Shown here piece by piece: positions 1-12,015 of a DNA stretch of 64,000 nt. How positions within the stretch are numbered: position 1 is the first letter of the stretch; each line of letters opens with the position of its first letter. The notes below the pieces were generated by a model that saw nothing but the letters and a program-made list of their open reading frames with translations, was not told the origin of the DNA and did not search any database. The DNA is from Jaapia argillacea MUCL 33604 (taxonomy: Eukaryota > Basidiomycota > Agaricomycetes > Jaapiales > Jaapiaceae): the NCBI GenBank assembly GCA_000697665.1, contig KL197712.1:1658940-1722939 (forward strand). Direction: 5' to 3'. A program made the translations under genes and the position numbers.

Positions 1-3000
1 TCTGGAGATAACATGAGCTACTTACCGTCATAACAGAGGAGGAATTCATCCTCGCTGGATCGGAACATCCCAACAGGCTTACACGATTCGCAACGTTTGG
101 CTAACTTCTCAAGGCGAGCGTCGTCCCGCTGAGGTACAGTCGTACTCTTCAAACTAGGGCTAATAGTTTAGTAAAATCCACCCGGTAAGTCGAAATGGGA
201 CTGACTCAATGAGATCCATGATCTCGAACCCTCTGGTGCACAGTATAGCAATCTTTGCTTTTAAGAAGATGAGGTCGAATGATTCCGAGGGCAGGAAGAA
301 GTCCTGGAAATAGAAATCAGAAATCGATTCCGAAGGTAGCCAGGTAACGGGTCTTACTCGGTATACTCTGAACCATTCTGACTTTCCTGGTCGCAAGCCA
401 AACCGACTACCAAGCGACATGGGAGCGCGGGTGCGGTCGTTAATATTGGCCACTACAGGTTCGAGAACGCGGAAGATACTCTCCAGCTATTTGTAGATAA
501 AGTTCATCAGTTTCGTGAGCAACTTCAATCCGAGATAACAGCACATACGCCTTTCTTCTTCATGTAGATAACGAGAATACGACCTGCGAGATTACCAACA
601 CTGAAGAACTGGACATCTCTGTTGCCGCTAAGCTTCTGCGGCGTTTGCGAAGTGTGTGCACTTTGAGGGGAGGAGGGCACGAGAGCTTCGATGTGGTACG
701 CAAACAAGGACTGGTGGAGGTACGCAAATGTTGAGACCGAGGTATAAGCATAATGTAGAGAAGCTGACCTTGTCCGCTAGAACGAGGAAGATTCCAAACT
801 CCTCCAAGATGGCGCACTGAGTCACCATTTTGAGGTGGAGGACTCGTCGCATTGCTGTATCGACAATATGAGCGCAATCCATCATTCAAGGAGAAAATCT
901 CGTACACTTGGAATCGTGTCGGAAACCAATCCAAACACCTTCAGCGCATCCAATGGCCACCAAGGGACGTCCGTCGGCGGTGTCTAGGATGGATGACGTT
1001 AGTAGAGTGTCGTGTATTCTGACGCGTAGACTCACTGAAAGGAACAGAGCACGTAACCTTTCCGGTCAAAGAGTTCTCGTGGCTCCATGACGGGCTGGTT
1101 GTCCCCGCTCCGATGGAGGGGATGAGGAAGGTATCCGCGCTAAGAGTTTCGACCTCGAAGACTTTATTGGACTCCTGCACAACCTTGCGAAGGCCGATGG
1201 CTTCCTCCAGTTTTTGTTTCCATTCAAGGCGGGATGGGGCGGTCTCCGCATAAAGAATATTAAGACCTCCCATTCGACCGTTGTGGTGGACACTCCATGG
1301 ATAGACAGCCCGAGCATCTGAGGAAGTTTCTGGACTGTTGGCCACCCCTGGAGAAGTCACTCCTGGAGTATCACCATGCTTCTCTCCGCCTCGCAAGCCA
1401 CGAAGGAGACCAGTGCTCCGTGGAGTAGGAGGGTCATTAAAATTGACAAGGGTAAGGAGGTCCAGTGGGATTGGCTGCTCTCAAATCAGACAGGTGGGGG
1501 GTCGGGAGAAGGAAGCTCCTTACCCGACGATTGACATGGTATTTAGTCACGCCATCCTTCTCTCGAGGTTTTGTCATCACCACTAAACATGGATGAGGTC
1601 AGTCCGTCGCTGAGTGGTTGCTGGAGTACTCACTATAGTTATCGAATAAGAGGATGAAGAGTTCGCTCCAACCGCTCCATTCGAATCCAGTATCTGGTTG
1701 CCGAAGCACCTTGCCCGTGTGGATCAAGGAACGGTTCTCGTTCAGCAAATCCATATCCTAGAGAAAAATCATGGGTTCGACGCAATGAGAGAACAAGTAA
1801 GTTGGCTTACGATGGCTTCACCAGGTTTAAAGACAAGGTTGGCGTTGTACCGCCATAGCTCGACCTTTTGCTTGGCAGATGTGACTCCGGGCTCCGTCTC
1901 CTTCCCAAGAGCTTTGATAACTTCCAAGAGTTGAGGGACGGCTTGCCTATCGTCGTGTCCAGGAGGAGTTTCGTCCAGGATACTCGTGAAGAGAAGGTCG
2001 TATCGGAGTAAACGTGGAATGGGCCTCATGATGAAGCTCTTCATGTCGAGTTTGTGGGCATCGGGGTTGCGGACACATTCCTGCGTAGTCGAGCATAGGT
2101 CTCAATGCGGTTCGTCAAGAAATGAACCAAATACAAACCTCGACAAAAGTCTTGAACGCCGGATTGTTGGCCAATTCGTCGTCGATGCGATAAGAAGCAA
2201 TGGGATAGTGGGGAACATACTCCAGGTATGCGTCGCGAAAGTTAAGAAAGGCATCCAATACTGCAGCCGTCAAGCTTCGGATTAACGGGTGCTCCTCACG
2301 CTGGATCTCGTGCAAAGCTTCGAGTAGTTTTCGATGATGGGCCACAAGCTCTTTGTAGTTGTGGAAGACATCGCTAATGAACGAGTCCAGCCGCTCTGGA
2401 GGGATAATGGGCGGGTCTGCTGAGCGTAGAGGTTTGATGAAAATCTGAAGATGTAAGTCAGCGCCACCGCATCCGAAAGAAGCACGGCGCATACAAATTC
2501 GAAATTTTCCAAATCCCTGACGTAGGACATTTCACCCTTGATCACCTCGAAGAGAATCCTGAATGGGCGTAGGTTAGGATGATGGAGGAACGAAATCAAA
2601 TATCAACACACGATTGGCGTTTTGGTTCTTTCTTGGGAAGACTGAGACGGAACTCTTCGGACACCAGATTGTGCCACTCAAGCTTGGCAGTTGGACCTTT
2701 GCACATAGCACTTTGGAAGGTTCGTAACTGTGCCACGGACTGTAAGTTCTTGATTGCCTGAGTGGCTTCCTTCAAAAAGTCGGCGTCGGCATTCCCTTCT
2801 GCTGTTTCGTGCTGGATTGCCTCTAACAAAACTGGATACTTCTGTAGATGCTCGGAAGGGCGATTCAAGAAGTGTTTCCAATCCAATCGACGTGAGTCCG
2901 GATGTCTAGCGGCTTGCTGCACATCCGAGGTCATTAGCACACTGCGAAGCGATCATGAACGCGATAACAACCCACTTCAATAAACATTCGGAACTCGAGG

Positions 3001-5972
3001 TTATTCTCCATCTCATCTCTCATCTTCTTCTCCGCCAGGGGAAGATGTCCCATATAAATTGGATAGGCCAGTCGAAACTCTGCTGCTGCACCCAAGAACA
3101 CATCGCCAATTCTCTGAATGATCGGAGCTTGCTCTCGTTGTCTCACATACAAGTTCTCGAGAAGACGGCGATTGCACTCCCTGAGGTCGAGAATATTACC
3201 GAAAATCTCGTCAATGACTTCGTCGAGGCGAGCAGGGTCGATGATTGGAGGGCTGGCATTTCGTAATGGCTTGATGAACAACTATAACGAAGACGAGCAC
3301 GCTATGAGTTAAGGAAGGATCCCAGAAGGAGGTACAAACCGATTCGACAATATCCAGGTCCTCGCAATACTGTTCCTCTTTGCTTATGACCTTATGAATA
3401 ATGCTAAAATAACGAAGGAAAGTTAGTGAATCCATCACAGTTTCGAGCGAAACGAAAGTACGTTTGACGACTGATTTCGCTTTCAGGCAAAGATCTCAAA
3501 ATCTCAGGAGGGATAGTCTGAGACCACTCTTCGGCCTTTTGCTGAAAATTGAAGGTTAGATGGGTGATAGCCCTGTCCATGAACGAGCCTTACAGTGTCC
3601 TTTGGAGGCTCGGGTAATGGCAGCTCATCAAGTAAGGGCTTTTGCTGTGGACACCATCGTTAAAAACCGTGCATCACGGGGTGAGAAAGAACCAGATGAG
3701 AACGTACCCTCCTTGGACACGCATAAGCATAGCAAGGGTCTTCCTCCGTGCAACTTGGACTATAACATTTCGTCAACATCGTAATCACTCCAGTGGGCAA
3801 TTCCTCCATCTCAGGCCTCGCTTCAGACCCGCCCTCTTGATCGTCCAAAAACATATAAACATCTTCAACACCATCCTGCAGGACACGCCCGCCCCATTCC
3901 ACCTCGTAGAAGAAGAGCTGGCTTTGCAAGCTACGAGCCACCTGGAGAGCTGCTCGGCGGTCGTTAGTTGAGATGCCATGGTTGATAAGCAGTTCGCGTT
4001 GGATTTGGGATTGAATGGTCGACTGGAGAAAGCGTCAGCAAACAAGAATTTCCCGCGTACACGAACAGAGATTCTCAGAGAGTAGAATTGAGAGAACAAA
4101 GGATGGAATGGGTACGCACCACAATGTCTTTACCAGTGAAAGCCCTTGGATAAGGGATCCCACCCTTAACATGCGTACCCCTCGGAACCCTATCCCTCAA
4201 CCTAACAGCCAAATGGCTCACGAGCGCAAAGTTCACAAATCGATCTTCAGGCTCCGAATCCTCCGACTCCCCATCAAAGTACAAATCATCATCATAATCA
4301 TCCACAACGTCCTCATGCAACTCCAACTTGGGCTTGAACGTCTCCAACTGACGTGTGTACTCGTTCTGATGGCGGTGCTGGTGTTGATGAGAAGGACCGG
4401 GTTCTGGCTGAGAGGGGGTCGTAGGTGTGCGAGCGTCACCGTCGGGGTGAGCTTGGTAGGAAGCGTCGTGGCGAATTGTGTGTTCAGCTCCCGATGGGAA
4501 GTAGGAACTATTGTAAGAACTGGTGGAGTCTCCGCGGTCGAGAGATGTAGGGACCGTAGATGTAGGACTTGAGAACAGGACTCGATCGAAGTCGCTGAAC
4601 GGAGTTGACGACGATGTGGAGGTCATCGAGATAGCGCGATTCAGGCTATCGTAAGATACCACCGAGCCGGCCGAAACGGATCGGTCGAGTTGGGATGAGG
4701 ACCCGTTGGTATCTAAAAGAAGATTCTCAGTACTCAAGTTACCAGAGTCGAAAAAGAAAACTAACAAGAGGGAGTTCCTTGGGTATGTGCTGGGAAGCCT
4801 GATTGAGGAGTCCTGAGATCCTCGGAGGACACGCGTCCATTGTTGTTGAGGGCTGTTCGAGAACTGGAACGCGAGGGAGCTTTTTGCAAGGACGACCCGG
4901 GTTTCAGATACTGCGCATATGCGTCAAGAGGGGGTGGCGGTGGTGGTACGGGACCAGGAGATCCACCATTCACCTCAGAACCATCTTCTGGAACAATGTA
5001 ACCCGGATGCCCAGGAATCTGAGGAGCTAATGCCCCAGAAGGCCTCACAGAAGTCTTCCTCCCCATACCACCAGCACCACCATTGCGTCCATTCCAGGTT
5101 GCACCGCCTCCTTGACGATCGACATCGTTGGTGGAGATCTCAGGGATGGGCATATGATACGAGTACTGGGAGTGAGCTGAGGTACGAGCTGAGCTTGGTT
5201 CGTATGCCAGGTCGAAACTGGATGTGGCAGATTCGGGTCTCACGGGGACTGCGTTTGCGGACGAGTGCGCCGAGTTTGAAGGGCGTGGGTTTGACGGAAG
5301 GCCCGTATGTCTGGAATCGGCACTTGATGGGCGAGCTGTGGAGGTTTGGCCGTTTCCTCTGTGATGGGCAAAGGGTTTATAAGGACAGAGAGAAGCGAAA
5401 GCAATTATACTGACGGTTCTGATGCCGCACTCTTCCCCCCACCGGCGCTAGACTCGGGGGAATAGTAAGGCCGTGGCTCCGGCATGGGCGGACCAATCGA
5501 GGAGATGCTCGCTGAACTTCCAGGAGGTCGTGGCAGAGGCCTCATCCCTCGACCAGAATGACCAGATTGTAGACTTGGAAGAGGTCTCCCAACGTCCCGA
5601 GGGTTGGTTGGAAGGCGAGGTGATGGAGATGGCGACGGTGCTGCGAAAGATATCAACAAAACACGATACATCTGCATCTCGAAGCTTCAACTCACAAGGT
5701 TTCTGTGCTACACTCGCAGACGGCGTTCGAGAAGGTGGTTGAGCAGTAGTAGAAAACGATCGCCCTAAATCAACGTTTGCTTCGCCGCCGTATGCGCTGT
5801 AGAGCGCCTCGAGATCCCGTTCGCCTTGCTGAGAAGACGAAAGTATGGTAGTTGGAGAGCGCTCTGCGGTTGGAGATTCATCAACGAATCCCGCTAATAC
5901 CTGATTGTACAGAGCTTGCAAGTCCTCCTCTCCAGGCGGGGTTGGGCGAGATTGGGCGGCTGCGGTCGACAT
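1..5972 (-). CDS. Rom2-type RhoGEF with DEP, two DH domains, PH and CNH (3' end outside window)
   Basis: This is a guanine-nucleotide exchange factor of the Rom1/Rom2 class, which activates Rho1 in cell-wall integrity signalling at the membrane. The ATG at 5972 opens a Ser/Pro-rich disordered N terminus (5972-4250). A DEP-like domain follows (about 4210-3700: FVNFALVSHLAVRLRDRVPR, then HGISTNDRRAALQVARSL). The first DH starts after the motif EEWSQTIPPEILRSLPESE (IIHKVISKEEQYCEDLDIVE, about 3420-2700). A second linker of the same kind (LVSEEFRLSLPKKEPKRQ) leads into a second DH (ILFEVIKGEMSYVRDLE, about 2570-1800) with the usual RPIPRLLRYDLL helix. The PH region runs from about 1760 to 1090. 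The CNH begins near 970 and leaves the window. At least a dozen short introns interrupt the gene. The family normally has one DH, so the duplication is unusual. It is divergent from the methyltransferase gene at 6312. Confidence 0.88.
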
Positions 5973-6311
5973 TTGGCCCTAAGATTAGAACAGCCAATAT
6001 CCAAGCCTCAGCTGGTGACTCGATGAGCAGTCAAGCCAAGTTTCGCAGCGCAAGAAAGTCAAAAGACAGAATAATCAGGCAACTAGATGGCAGATCTAAA
6101 TGGATGAGGGCTTTTGTGGAGAGGCGTGCTCGTTGTGCCCAACGGCGCAAGGTGGCTACAGCCGTGATGTCGGGAATTGGCGTGCACCGATTCAGAGTCC
6201 CCGAACACCCCTTTAAGCTCTCCCTTTGATCTAAGCGATCGTTTCTGAGAGAAACAGAACATTATCACAGCATTATTGTTCATTTCACTGGCTGATATAT
6301 TTCGCTAGGCT
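5973..6311. promoter_or_regulatory. Intergenic region shared by two divergent genes
   Basis: These 339 bp separate the start codons of the RhoGEF (minus) and the tRNA methyltransferase (plus), so both 5' UTRs and promoters must lie here. I see no clear TATA box and no further coding sequence. Confidence 0.5.
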
Positions 6312-8056
6312 ATGGAGGATCAACGTGCATCTGATGGCCACGATGCTCAAGAGCCTGCCACCCTTAAAGTCACTTCTTCGGTACAGGACATCAATGCCCG
6401 GGCGCCGCCATTTGGTTCGAGGTATGGGGGACTTTCTCTGGGATTCATTCATGTCCATATTAATCCAAACGGAAAGGCAGGTTCCTGACAGATGAAGCTG
6501 ACGTTTGGAGCCAAAACGCATGGGATCATGTCCCCCTCCCTGATGATCAGGTTGAGGTGATAGCAGCTTCCTTGGCTAAGCAGCGGTTAGCCCCCGTCCC
6601 AGATGACGACAAGCCAAAGTACAACGAGAAGCCTGCTAGACATTGGTTCGTTCTCGTCTCTTGAGTGTTTATCATTCAAAACTGAGGCCATGCGGAAGGG
6701 ATAACTTCTACAAGATGAACGCAGACAACTTCTTTCGCAATCGAAAATGGTATTTTGATGCCTCTCCTCACATTAATTGCAAAAAAACACTGAATGCTCC
6801 CGTTCAAGGCTTCACAACGAATTTCCAGAGCTTGTCGCAGCAGCTGAACCTGAGGTTTGCCAACATCTCGCAAGTCCTCATTTTCCTGAAAAATCTCACT
6901 ACCTAACTCCCAGGCTGGTCCAATGACAGTCGTAGAAATTGGTTGTGGTAACTGCAATATTGTATCACAACAAGACCGCCATGATTGACCTTCCATAACC
7001 CACCAGGTGCCGGAAACGCCGTCTTTCCCCTCCTCTCAGCGAACAAGAACGCCCATTTATCTCTCCTCGCCTACGATTACTCTTCTCATGCAGTCAAACT
7101 AGTCCAGGTGCATACTTCTTTGATCCGCCTCTTTGTATGAAATATTCAATACATCTTTAGCACAACCCGCTATACATTTCTCCACCCATAGGCTCCATCC
7201 AAGCAGCAGTTTGGGACCTCACCTCCGACTCATTACCAGATGGAGTCCAGCCTGGGACCGTCGATATCGCCATCATGGTATTTGTGCTCAGTGCTCTGCA
7301 CCCGGAAGAATGGGGTCGTGCGATCTCCAACGTTTTCAAGGTGAACTTTCAGAATCTCTTCTGAAAAGCCATACATAGATATACAACATTTGATGGCGAG
7401 CTAACTAACATACTAGATGCTAAAACCTGGAGGCCTCGTCGTTCTTCGCGACTACGGCCGTCACGACCTTACCCAACTTCGATTCAAAAACGGTCGATTA
7501 CTAGACGATAACTTTTACATTCGCGGAGACAAGACCCGGGTGTACTTCTTCGAGTCAGGTAATCACACCTGTCACTCCTTGCTAAGAGCCTCTGACATTA
7601 AAAAAAACTCCAGACGAATTGGCCTTGATTTTCACCGGCTCACCGGCGTCCCCAAAAACAATCACACATACGACAAACGTCGTCGAAGATCTGGACAGCG
7701 AAACGGGAACTCCTTCTTTAGGCCACTTCGGCTCAATAACTCCGACCGCGTCATTGGAATCTTCAGATACATCCTCCCCTCCAGAATTCACTTCCTGTTC
7801 AAGTTCAGCCCCCGGCCCCTCCTCTCCGCCTCATGGACTTGCCCTCCCATCCATCCACCCATCCCTCGTTTCCTCGACGTACCCGATAACCCTCCCCAAT
7901 TGTCCCCCGCACCCGCTGTTTACCGTCGAACAACTTGGCGTCGATCGTCGTTTACTCGTCAACCGGAAACGACAATTAAAGATGTATCGAGTCTGGATGC
8001 AGGGCAAGTTTAGGAAACTCGGAATGCAGCCGTGGCCACCTTCCAAGTATCTATGA
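6312..8056 (+). CDS. TRM140: tRNA N3-methylcytidine methyltransferase, TRM140/METTL2 type
   Basis: An AdoMet-dependent methyltransferase of the Trm140/METTL2/6/8 family, which makes m3C at position 32 of tRNA-Thr and tRNA-Ser in the cytoplasm. The ATG at 6312 gives a short N terminus, then [13 protein letters not shown], the family signature [17 protein letters not shown], the AdoMet-binding VVEIGCGAGN, the acidic AYDYS and [17 protein letters not shown], and [17 protein letters not shown] with [12 protein letters not shown]. The C terminus carries a low-complexity insert, then [16 protein letters not shown] before the stop. About six introns of 50-60 nt are needed; I could join the first ones in frame. 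The actin-binding N-terminal extension of yeast Abp140 is absent, as in most relatives. The assignment between Trm140 and its close paralogues rests on overall pattern. Confidence 0.88.
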
Positions 8057-8243
8057 TGATAACTGATAGGAAATTTATTGAGTCCTGGAGTACATATCCA
8101 GTGATGTGTGTGCAAAAGAATGCTATCTCAATGCAAATATTATGTATATATCACAAAGACCATAAGGCGTCTATATAACACGTAAGGCGTAACGTACGCG
8201 CATCATCCCAATCGTACAACCAACAACAACATCAGATAGCAAA

Positions 8244-10456
8244 TTAGAACAAAACATGAGCGATCTTGCCCCAGATTGTCGTGGGGAGAATCTCCTCCTC
8301 CTCTGTTTCCTCAAGCGTGGGGATACCCTAAGCGCAAAGGGTCAAGGATCAGACACCGCCAACCACAAATAGATTGAGAGAAACGACATACAGTGACAAA
8401 GTCCATTTCGCTGGGTTTCCAGAATTTTGTGCGCTTGTAGATCTTCCAGAAGAAGTAGAGACCGAAGAAGATGGGAATGTTGATATCTAACATAGCAAAT
8501 ATCGTTAGCAGGTGATCCAATACCAAATACCAGACAAATACGCACAGGCGGTGAGGAAGCCTGAAGCATTGAAAGACCAGAACACCTCGAAGCCATTGAT
8601 GAGGATGAAAGTGGCGGTCCAGAAGATACCCCAGTACGATAGATATGGCTGGAGGTTACTGTGGTAGACAAGCTTCTTTCGGTCAAAACCTTGAGCTTTG
8701 AATCCACGATAGAAGAAGACGTAGGTGACGTTGATGGACCACCAGCCGAAGAAGCCACCGACAGTCGACAAATTGACGAACCAACTGTTCAGAGGTAACC
8801 GCAACGTCAATAAAGCGTCCCAAAGAGGACGATAAAACGAGATCACGTACTTGAACACAGTGGCAGATCCATTGCTAACATTCATGAAACTCAATAACGA
8901 AAACATAGCACAGAAAAGAACGGCGACGATGGGCAAGCCATTCTTGGTACAATAAGCAAAGACTTTGGGTGCCTGACCACGGAGGGAAAGACCGTAAAGA
9001 ATACGAGAGGAGCAGAAGAGGAAGGAGTTGCCGGCAGAGAAGGCAGAAGTGAAGATGGCGGCGTTGACGATCGAGGGGAGGGTGCGGATTCCAGCACGTG
9101 TCATGGCAATGACATAGGGTGACTCGGCAGCGTTACCAGTGGCTAAGGAGGAGAGTATTTAAGTATAAGTTCGAGGGAAGGAGATGAAGTAACTCTCACA
9201 TCTGAGGAGGTCGGGATCGTCGTAGGGCACAAGCATACCCGTGATTAAGATACCTGCGGGCATATATTGTCAGAATGGCACAAACGATGGAAGCCAAGCC
9301 AATCATACCCAAGATGTAGAAGATGCAGATACGGTAAAACACCCTACGAACAGCACGAGCAATGTTCCTTCTGGGACTCCTTGTTTCTGAAGCAGCACTG
9401 TCCCAACAGATGAGTCTCCAGTATCCGCCACCACAAGCAAAAAAACATGGGACATACATCGCGACCAACTCCATACCCTGGAACGAGAAGGCAGCTTGCA
9501 CGATAACCGACAAGAAACCAAGGAACCTGTCCAATTGGACACGCTGTGGCTCCAAGCCTGCACCGTTGAAAGCACCGGGGTTTTTCCAGTAGCGGAACCC
9601 AAGGCGCTGATGATTGGGTCCTCCACCGAGATCGATGATGAGACCAACCAAAATCAGGCCGGTAATGAGGGACAGCTTAATGATCGAAAAAACGAATTCC
9701 GCTACCACGCCAAGAATAATCAGCGAAAACCCCACGCGAAAAAAGCAGAGAAGAAGCACCTTCACCGAACCACCGAACACCGAACACGTTGATTGACGAC
9801 ACGATTACCACCACGACAGCTGTGTAAATCGCGGAATGATTGATCTATCAAAGGTTAAAATGCAAATTAAGCACCACAAATGACACCGTGGAAATTAATA
9901 ACGTCAACGTACATCAGGATCCCAGTAAGTGATCAAGATGGCAGCGGCGGTGATTTCGACGGGGACGGACATCAAGTTGGCGTAGAAATAATTCCAACCA
10001 GTTGCAAAACCGAAGGCGGGGTCCACCCATCGGGCGGCAAAATGGGGGAAAGTACCGGAGATGGGGGCGTGGCTGGTCATTTCACCAACCGCACAAAGTG
10101 ACGAATATGCAACAGTACCGACGAGTGCGTATGCAAGCAAAGCACCCGCAGGACCTGCACCTTGCAACGCATGCCCGGAACCCAAGAACAAACCTATCCC
10201 GACACTTTCAGTCCCGTCGATTCTGGTAAAATCGGAGCAAAGTCAACACACCTGTTCCAAGGGTACCGGCGATAGCAATCATCTGCACATGACGTTGCTT
10301 CAGCTTACGCTGCACTCGATCCAAATCTGCAGCATCGAAATGATAACGCTCGTCGGCGACAGCAGCGTAATGGGTTTCAGGGCCTTTCTCGAGCGAGGAG
10401 TCCTGCTTGTCGAAACTCGCTTGGTCGTGAGGCTTCTCTTCGTAGACACCACTCAT
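8244..10456 (-). CDS. Amino-acid permease, fungal YAT/APC family
   Basis: A plasma-membrane amino-acid/H+ symporter of the APC superfamily. A charged N terminus (MSGVYEEKPHDQ) is followed by QRKLKQRHVQMIAIAGTLGTG and LFLGSGHALQGAGPAG, the classic first transmembrane segment with its glycine-rich break. The cytoplasmic-loop signature GEMTSHAPISGTF and WVDPAFGFATGWNYFY follow, then EAASETRSPRRNIARAVRRVF-like and YGLSLRGQAPKVF loops. Many hydrophobic stretches fit 12 membrane segments. The C-terminal tail is ISPNIPIFFGLYFFWKI, then TKFWKPSEMDFVTG and a short acidic stretch ending in HVLF. Several short introns interrupt it. An in-frame Met exists upstream at 10501; I prefer 10456. The substrate cannot be read from the sequence. 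It is convergent with the methyltransferase gene. Confidence 0.88.
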
Positions 10457-12015
10457 GGTGGAGTGCTCAACCCTGTCGTAATTTGATGGGGAGGGAAGCA
10501 CGAAATGCTCAAGCCTAAGAGGGGAGAGCGAAGGGGGGGAGGATGACCTGGTGGGAACGGCTGGAAGCTAAATATGGTCTTTATATGGAGAGAAGAGGAG
10601 GCGCCAAGGTACCATGTGGAAGCAGCTGCAAGTGGTGCCTCGTCTGTCCATCAATGGAGCTTGCATCGTAGCGATAAGGGAGCCGCCGATAAGAATTTGA
10701 AGGCGAGTGATGCCTCGGTAGCTCTCGGGTCGTCCACCGAATAGAATTGCGAGCCGTGTTGACAGGCCCTATGTATCGCGGACCTTGGTTTCTTTGCATT
10801 GGTCTTCTCGCGACATCGAGCAAGAAGCTCGCAGCATATTGCGAGAACGGTTTGAGATTCCAATCGCTGGAGATATTTTTGCCTAGCGAGACGCAAGGGA
10901 GGGGAAGCAGCAGAAACCTCGTGGAAAGCCAAATTGGGCCAGATAAAAACCCTGCACGTCACGTGGCAGATAGAGATGCATCTGGGCACTGTGATTGAGC
11001 TCCCCATTTAGGTCGATCTCTGCAAGATCTCTGAAAATCGTTCGTGTGAGCTCAAGGTTGTGTCTGAGACGAAGCTCCACCAGGCCACTCGGGTCGAGCA
11101 TATAGCCTTGGATGGAGGGCTGAAGTTTTGGGAGTGGAGCTTGAGTGGATCGGGTGATCGTTGTAGCACCATGCACACGACCACAAAATTTTAGCGGGTC
11201 GGCTTGTGCAAGCCGGGCAGAGTCGATCCCAAGTAACGCGGGGAGAGCGCTGAAGGCCATTAAAAGCGGAGCAGCCAGTGATCCGGATGAGTGTTGCGAA
11301 GGATGTCGCCACACCTGCTGCATCGCCGCAACATTTCCAGCATCTGCTCGCGTAGCAACTGCTGAGATGGTGGAGCCACGCGACCACTCGTCGTAAATGG
11401 ATCGTTCGAGTGCAAATTCCAAGTGAGCTCCCGACCGGTCCAGCGAGGCACAACTCCCCATCATGATGATCGTTTATGGATGTTCACGGACGTCGGAGAT
11501 GCCAAGGTCTTCTCCAGAAGCAGACGGTAGCAGTACTGGTATGACGCGGTAGGGGTAAGTAGACCGGATGCTTGTGATATCGATACCGGAGCCTCTGCAA
11601 CTGCATGGCTCGTAGCATACTGGACAAGGACTGAGAAAGGCATGACTTTCCCTCCGGTTAGATAGCTAAGCGAGCGGCGAAGATGCATTTGAACTTCGGA
11701 GGAGCAAGTGGCCAAAAGAACGCGGGAGTTGTCCGCGCCGTCACCGCTGCGCCATCAACTGCCAACGAAACGCAGTGAAGCCCGACTGTCAAGCGAGGAT
11801 CCCACCAAGGATTGGGACATATTATTGACCGTCGTCGAGACTATCTTCGTCCAGAGTTGCCCAGAGCACAGAATACAAATCAACAGAGTCAAAAGTCGAC
11901 GTTGACAATGATGAGGTTGACTTTTGACTTTACCGAAATAAACAAATGCCAACACGTTCTGGGTTCATACGCCACCGTCATTCCCCACCTCAGCACTCGG
12001 TCATAAATTGGCGAA
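10457..12015. other. Intergenic region with uncertain ORFs
   Basis: About 1.5 kb between the permease start and the GPATCH1-like start. Two minus-strand open frames (11715-11461 and 11464-10883) almost abut in different frames and are listed separately. The rest shows nothing I recognise. The promoters of both flanking genes must lie here. Confidence 0.4.
10883..11715 (-). CDS. Uncharacterised ORF pair, possibly one spliced gene
   Basis: An 84-codon frame starting at 11715 (MATCSSEVQMHLRRSLSYL) ends at 11461. It overlaps by 4 nt a 193-codon frame that starts at 11464 and ends at 10883. The second frame is long for non-coding DNA and has protein-like composition (LVELRLRHNLELTRTIFRDL). The shift between the two frames could be an unrecognised intron, a frameshift or chance. 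I recognise no domain and assign no function. It may not be a gene. Confidence 0.28.
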
